Positions 14,740-15,358 of a stretch of DNA of 15,358 nt are shown here, one piece after another; the stretch's first letter is position 1; each line of letters starts with the position of its first letter. The stretch spans positions 1 through 15,358 of the forward strand of contig JAPHSC010000409.1 in NCBI GenBank assembly GCA_026193125.1, given 5' to 3'. Source of the DNA: Gammaproteobacteria bacterium. GTDB lineage: Bacteria; Pseudomonadota; Gammaproteobacteria; Steroidobacterales; BM003. The notes beneath the pieces were generated by a model. It was not told the origin of the DNA, searched no databases, and saw nothing but the letters and a program-made list of their open reading frames with translations. A program made the translations under genes and the position numbers.

Positions 14740-15358
14740 TGCAGTCCTGCAACAGCCTTCAAGGCGATCCGGTCGATCAGCGACGGAGCGAGGATTCGTA
14801 CAAAGCGTCCCAACTTGCCCCGCAACGAGGTAATTAGCAGACGCTTGCGGGCGGCCATGGCCCGGTAAATCATGGCTGCGCATTGCTCCGAGCTCATTAC
14901 CCTCGCGCGTGTCTCCACCCGGCTTTCGCCTATTGCTTTGCCGTCGGGGCCCAGCGCCCGTTGATGGATTTCCGATTGTACGAAATCGGGGGCGATGACG
15001 GTCACCGCGACGCCGTCACCTGCCAACTCTATGCGCAGCGAATCAAAGAAGCCCATCATGGCGTGCTTGGTCGCCGAATAGACGGTGTGGGCGGGCACTC
15101 CGGTCAGGCCGGCTACGCTGGCTACCGCGACGATCTGCCCGCGTGATTTTTTCAGGGCTGGCAGGGCGTAGTAGGTGCACCAGGCGGCGCTCAGATAGTT
15201 CAAGCGCATCAGGCCTTCCAGTGCCGAGGTATCCTGCATCTCATCCAGGCGTGCCCACATGCTACCGCCGGCATTGTTGACCAGCACATCCAGGCCACCA
15301 AACCGCGCTAAGGTTTTTTCGACCAGCGCACGGCAGGCGGCCTCGTCCGTGACATCCG
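14736..15358 (-). CDS. short-chain dehydrogenase/reductase (SDR), 5' end cut off by the window
   Basis: This is the last 206 codons of a classical SDR, an NAD(P)(H)-dependent oxidoreductase. The frame stays open through the right edge, upstream of the GTG at 15287, and begins in the window with DVTDEAACRALVE. The cofactor glycine motif and the start therefore lie beyond base 15358. Visible motifs are NNAG, the catalytic serine segment VASVAGLTG, and YSATK with the catalytic Tyr and Lys. The typical PDFVQSE turn follows. The C-terminal part (AARKRLLITSLRGKLGRFVRILAPSLIDRIAL) is basic and amphipathic, as in the DHRS7-like/YqjQ group, and may touch the membrane. The substrate is unknown. Its TAG (14738-14736) overlaps the stop of the convergent hydrolase gene in a CTAG palindrome. 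Confidence 0.9.
   Translation of the reverse strand, partial: DVTDEAACRALVEKTLARFGGLDVLVNNAGGSMWARLDEMQDTSALEGLMRLNYLSAAWCTYYALPALKKSRGQIVAVASVAGLTGVPAHTVYSATKHAMMGFFDSLRIELAGDGVAVTVIAPDFVQSEIHQRALGPDGKAIGESRVETRARVMSSEQCAAMIYRAMAARKRLLITSLRGKLGRFVRILAPSLIDRIALKAVAGLH

Overview
This GC-rich, densely coded window looks chromosomal and proteobacterial. I would guess a marine-type gammaproteobacterium, from the lipoprotein LTA4H-like M1 peptidase, the DUF4442 thioesterase, the ATL protein and the general codon and gene style. That assignment is an inference and has not been checked by a search. I see no rRNA, tRNA, insertion sequence, integrase or CRISPR array. Thirteen protein genes fill almost the whole window, and no gene-free stretch exceeds about 130 bases.

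Layout. Bases 1-34 are a hexanucleotide microsatellite that runs in from the left edge. A SAM methyltransferase (127-870, +) and a secreted M1 aminopeptidase lipoprotein (970-2928, +) follow. A minus-strand block then reads, in transcription order: EamA/DMT exporter-type transporter (6378-5335), PLP enzyme of the ACC deaminase/D-cysteine desulfhydrase family (5286-4165), NarL-type response regulator (4086-3436) and PaaI-type hotdog thioesterase (3413-2925). A compact intergenic region with back-to-back promoter-like elements (6381-6433) separates this block from a plus-strand gene for a contractile-tail sheath protein (6466-8040). No other tail gene is visible.

The right half holds a minus-strand pair: a full-length fused 5-oxoprolinase/hydantoinase (12269-8604) and a DUF4442 hotdog protein (8579-8094). 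Divergent from it is a plus-strand group: sodium:solute symporter of the PutP type (12356-13771), alkyltransferase-like DNA-lesion protein ATL (13794-14147) and a small alpha/beta hydrolase (14239-14739). A short-chain dehydrogenase (14736 to beyond the right edge, -) is cut by the window end.

How the genes may work together. The symporter and 5-oxoprolinase share one divergent control region, which contains a perfect inverted repeat. This suggests uptake and ATP-driven ring opening of a cyclic amide such as 5-oxoproline to glutamate. The DMT transporter and PLP enzyme may handle an amino acid or a sulfur amino acid together. The most unusual item is the lone tail-sheath gene among housekeeping and metabolic genes. 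It has its own promoter-like region and a strong ribosome binding site, and no tube, baseplate, ATPase or lysis gene lies within 6 kb on either side. No complete new multigene system is evident.
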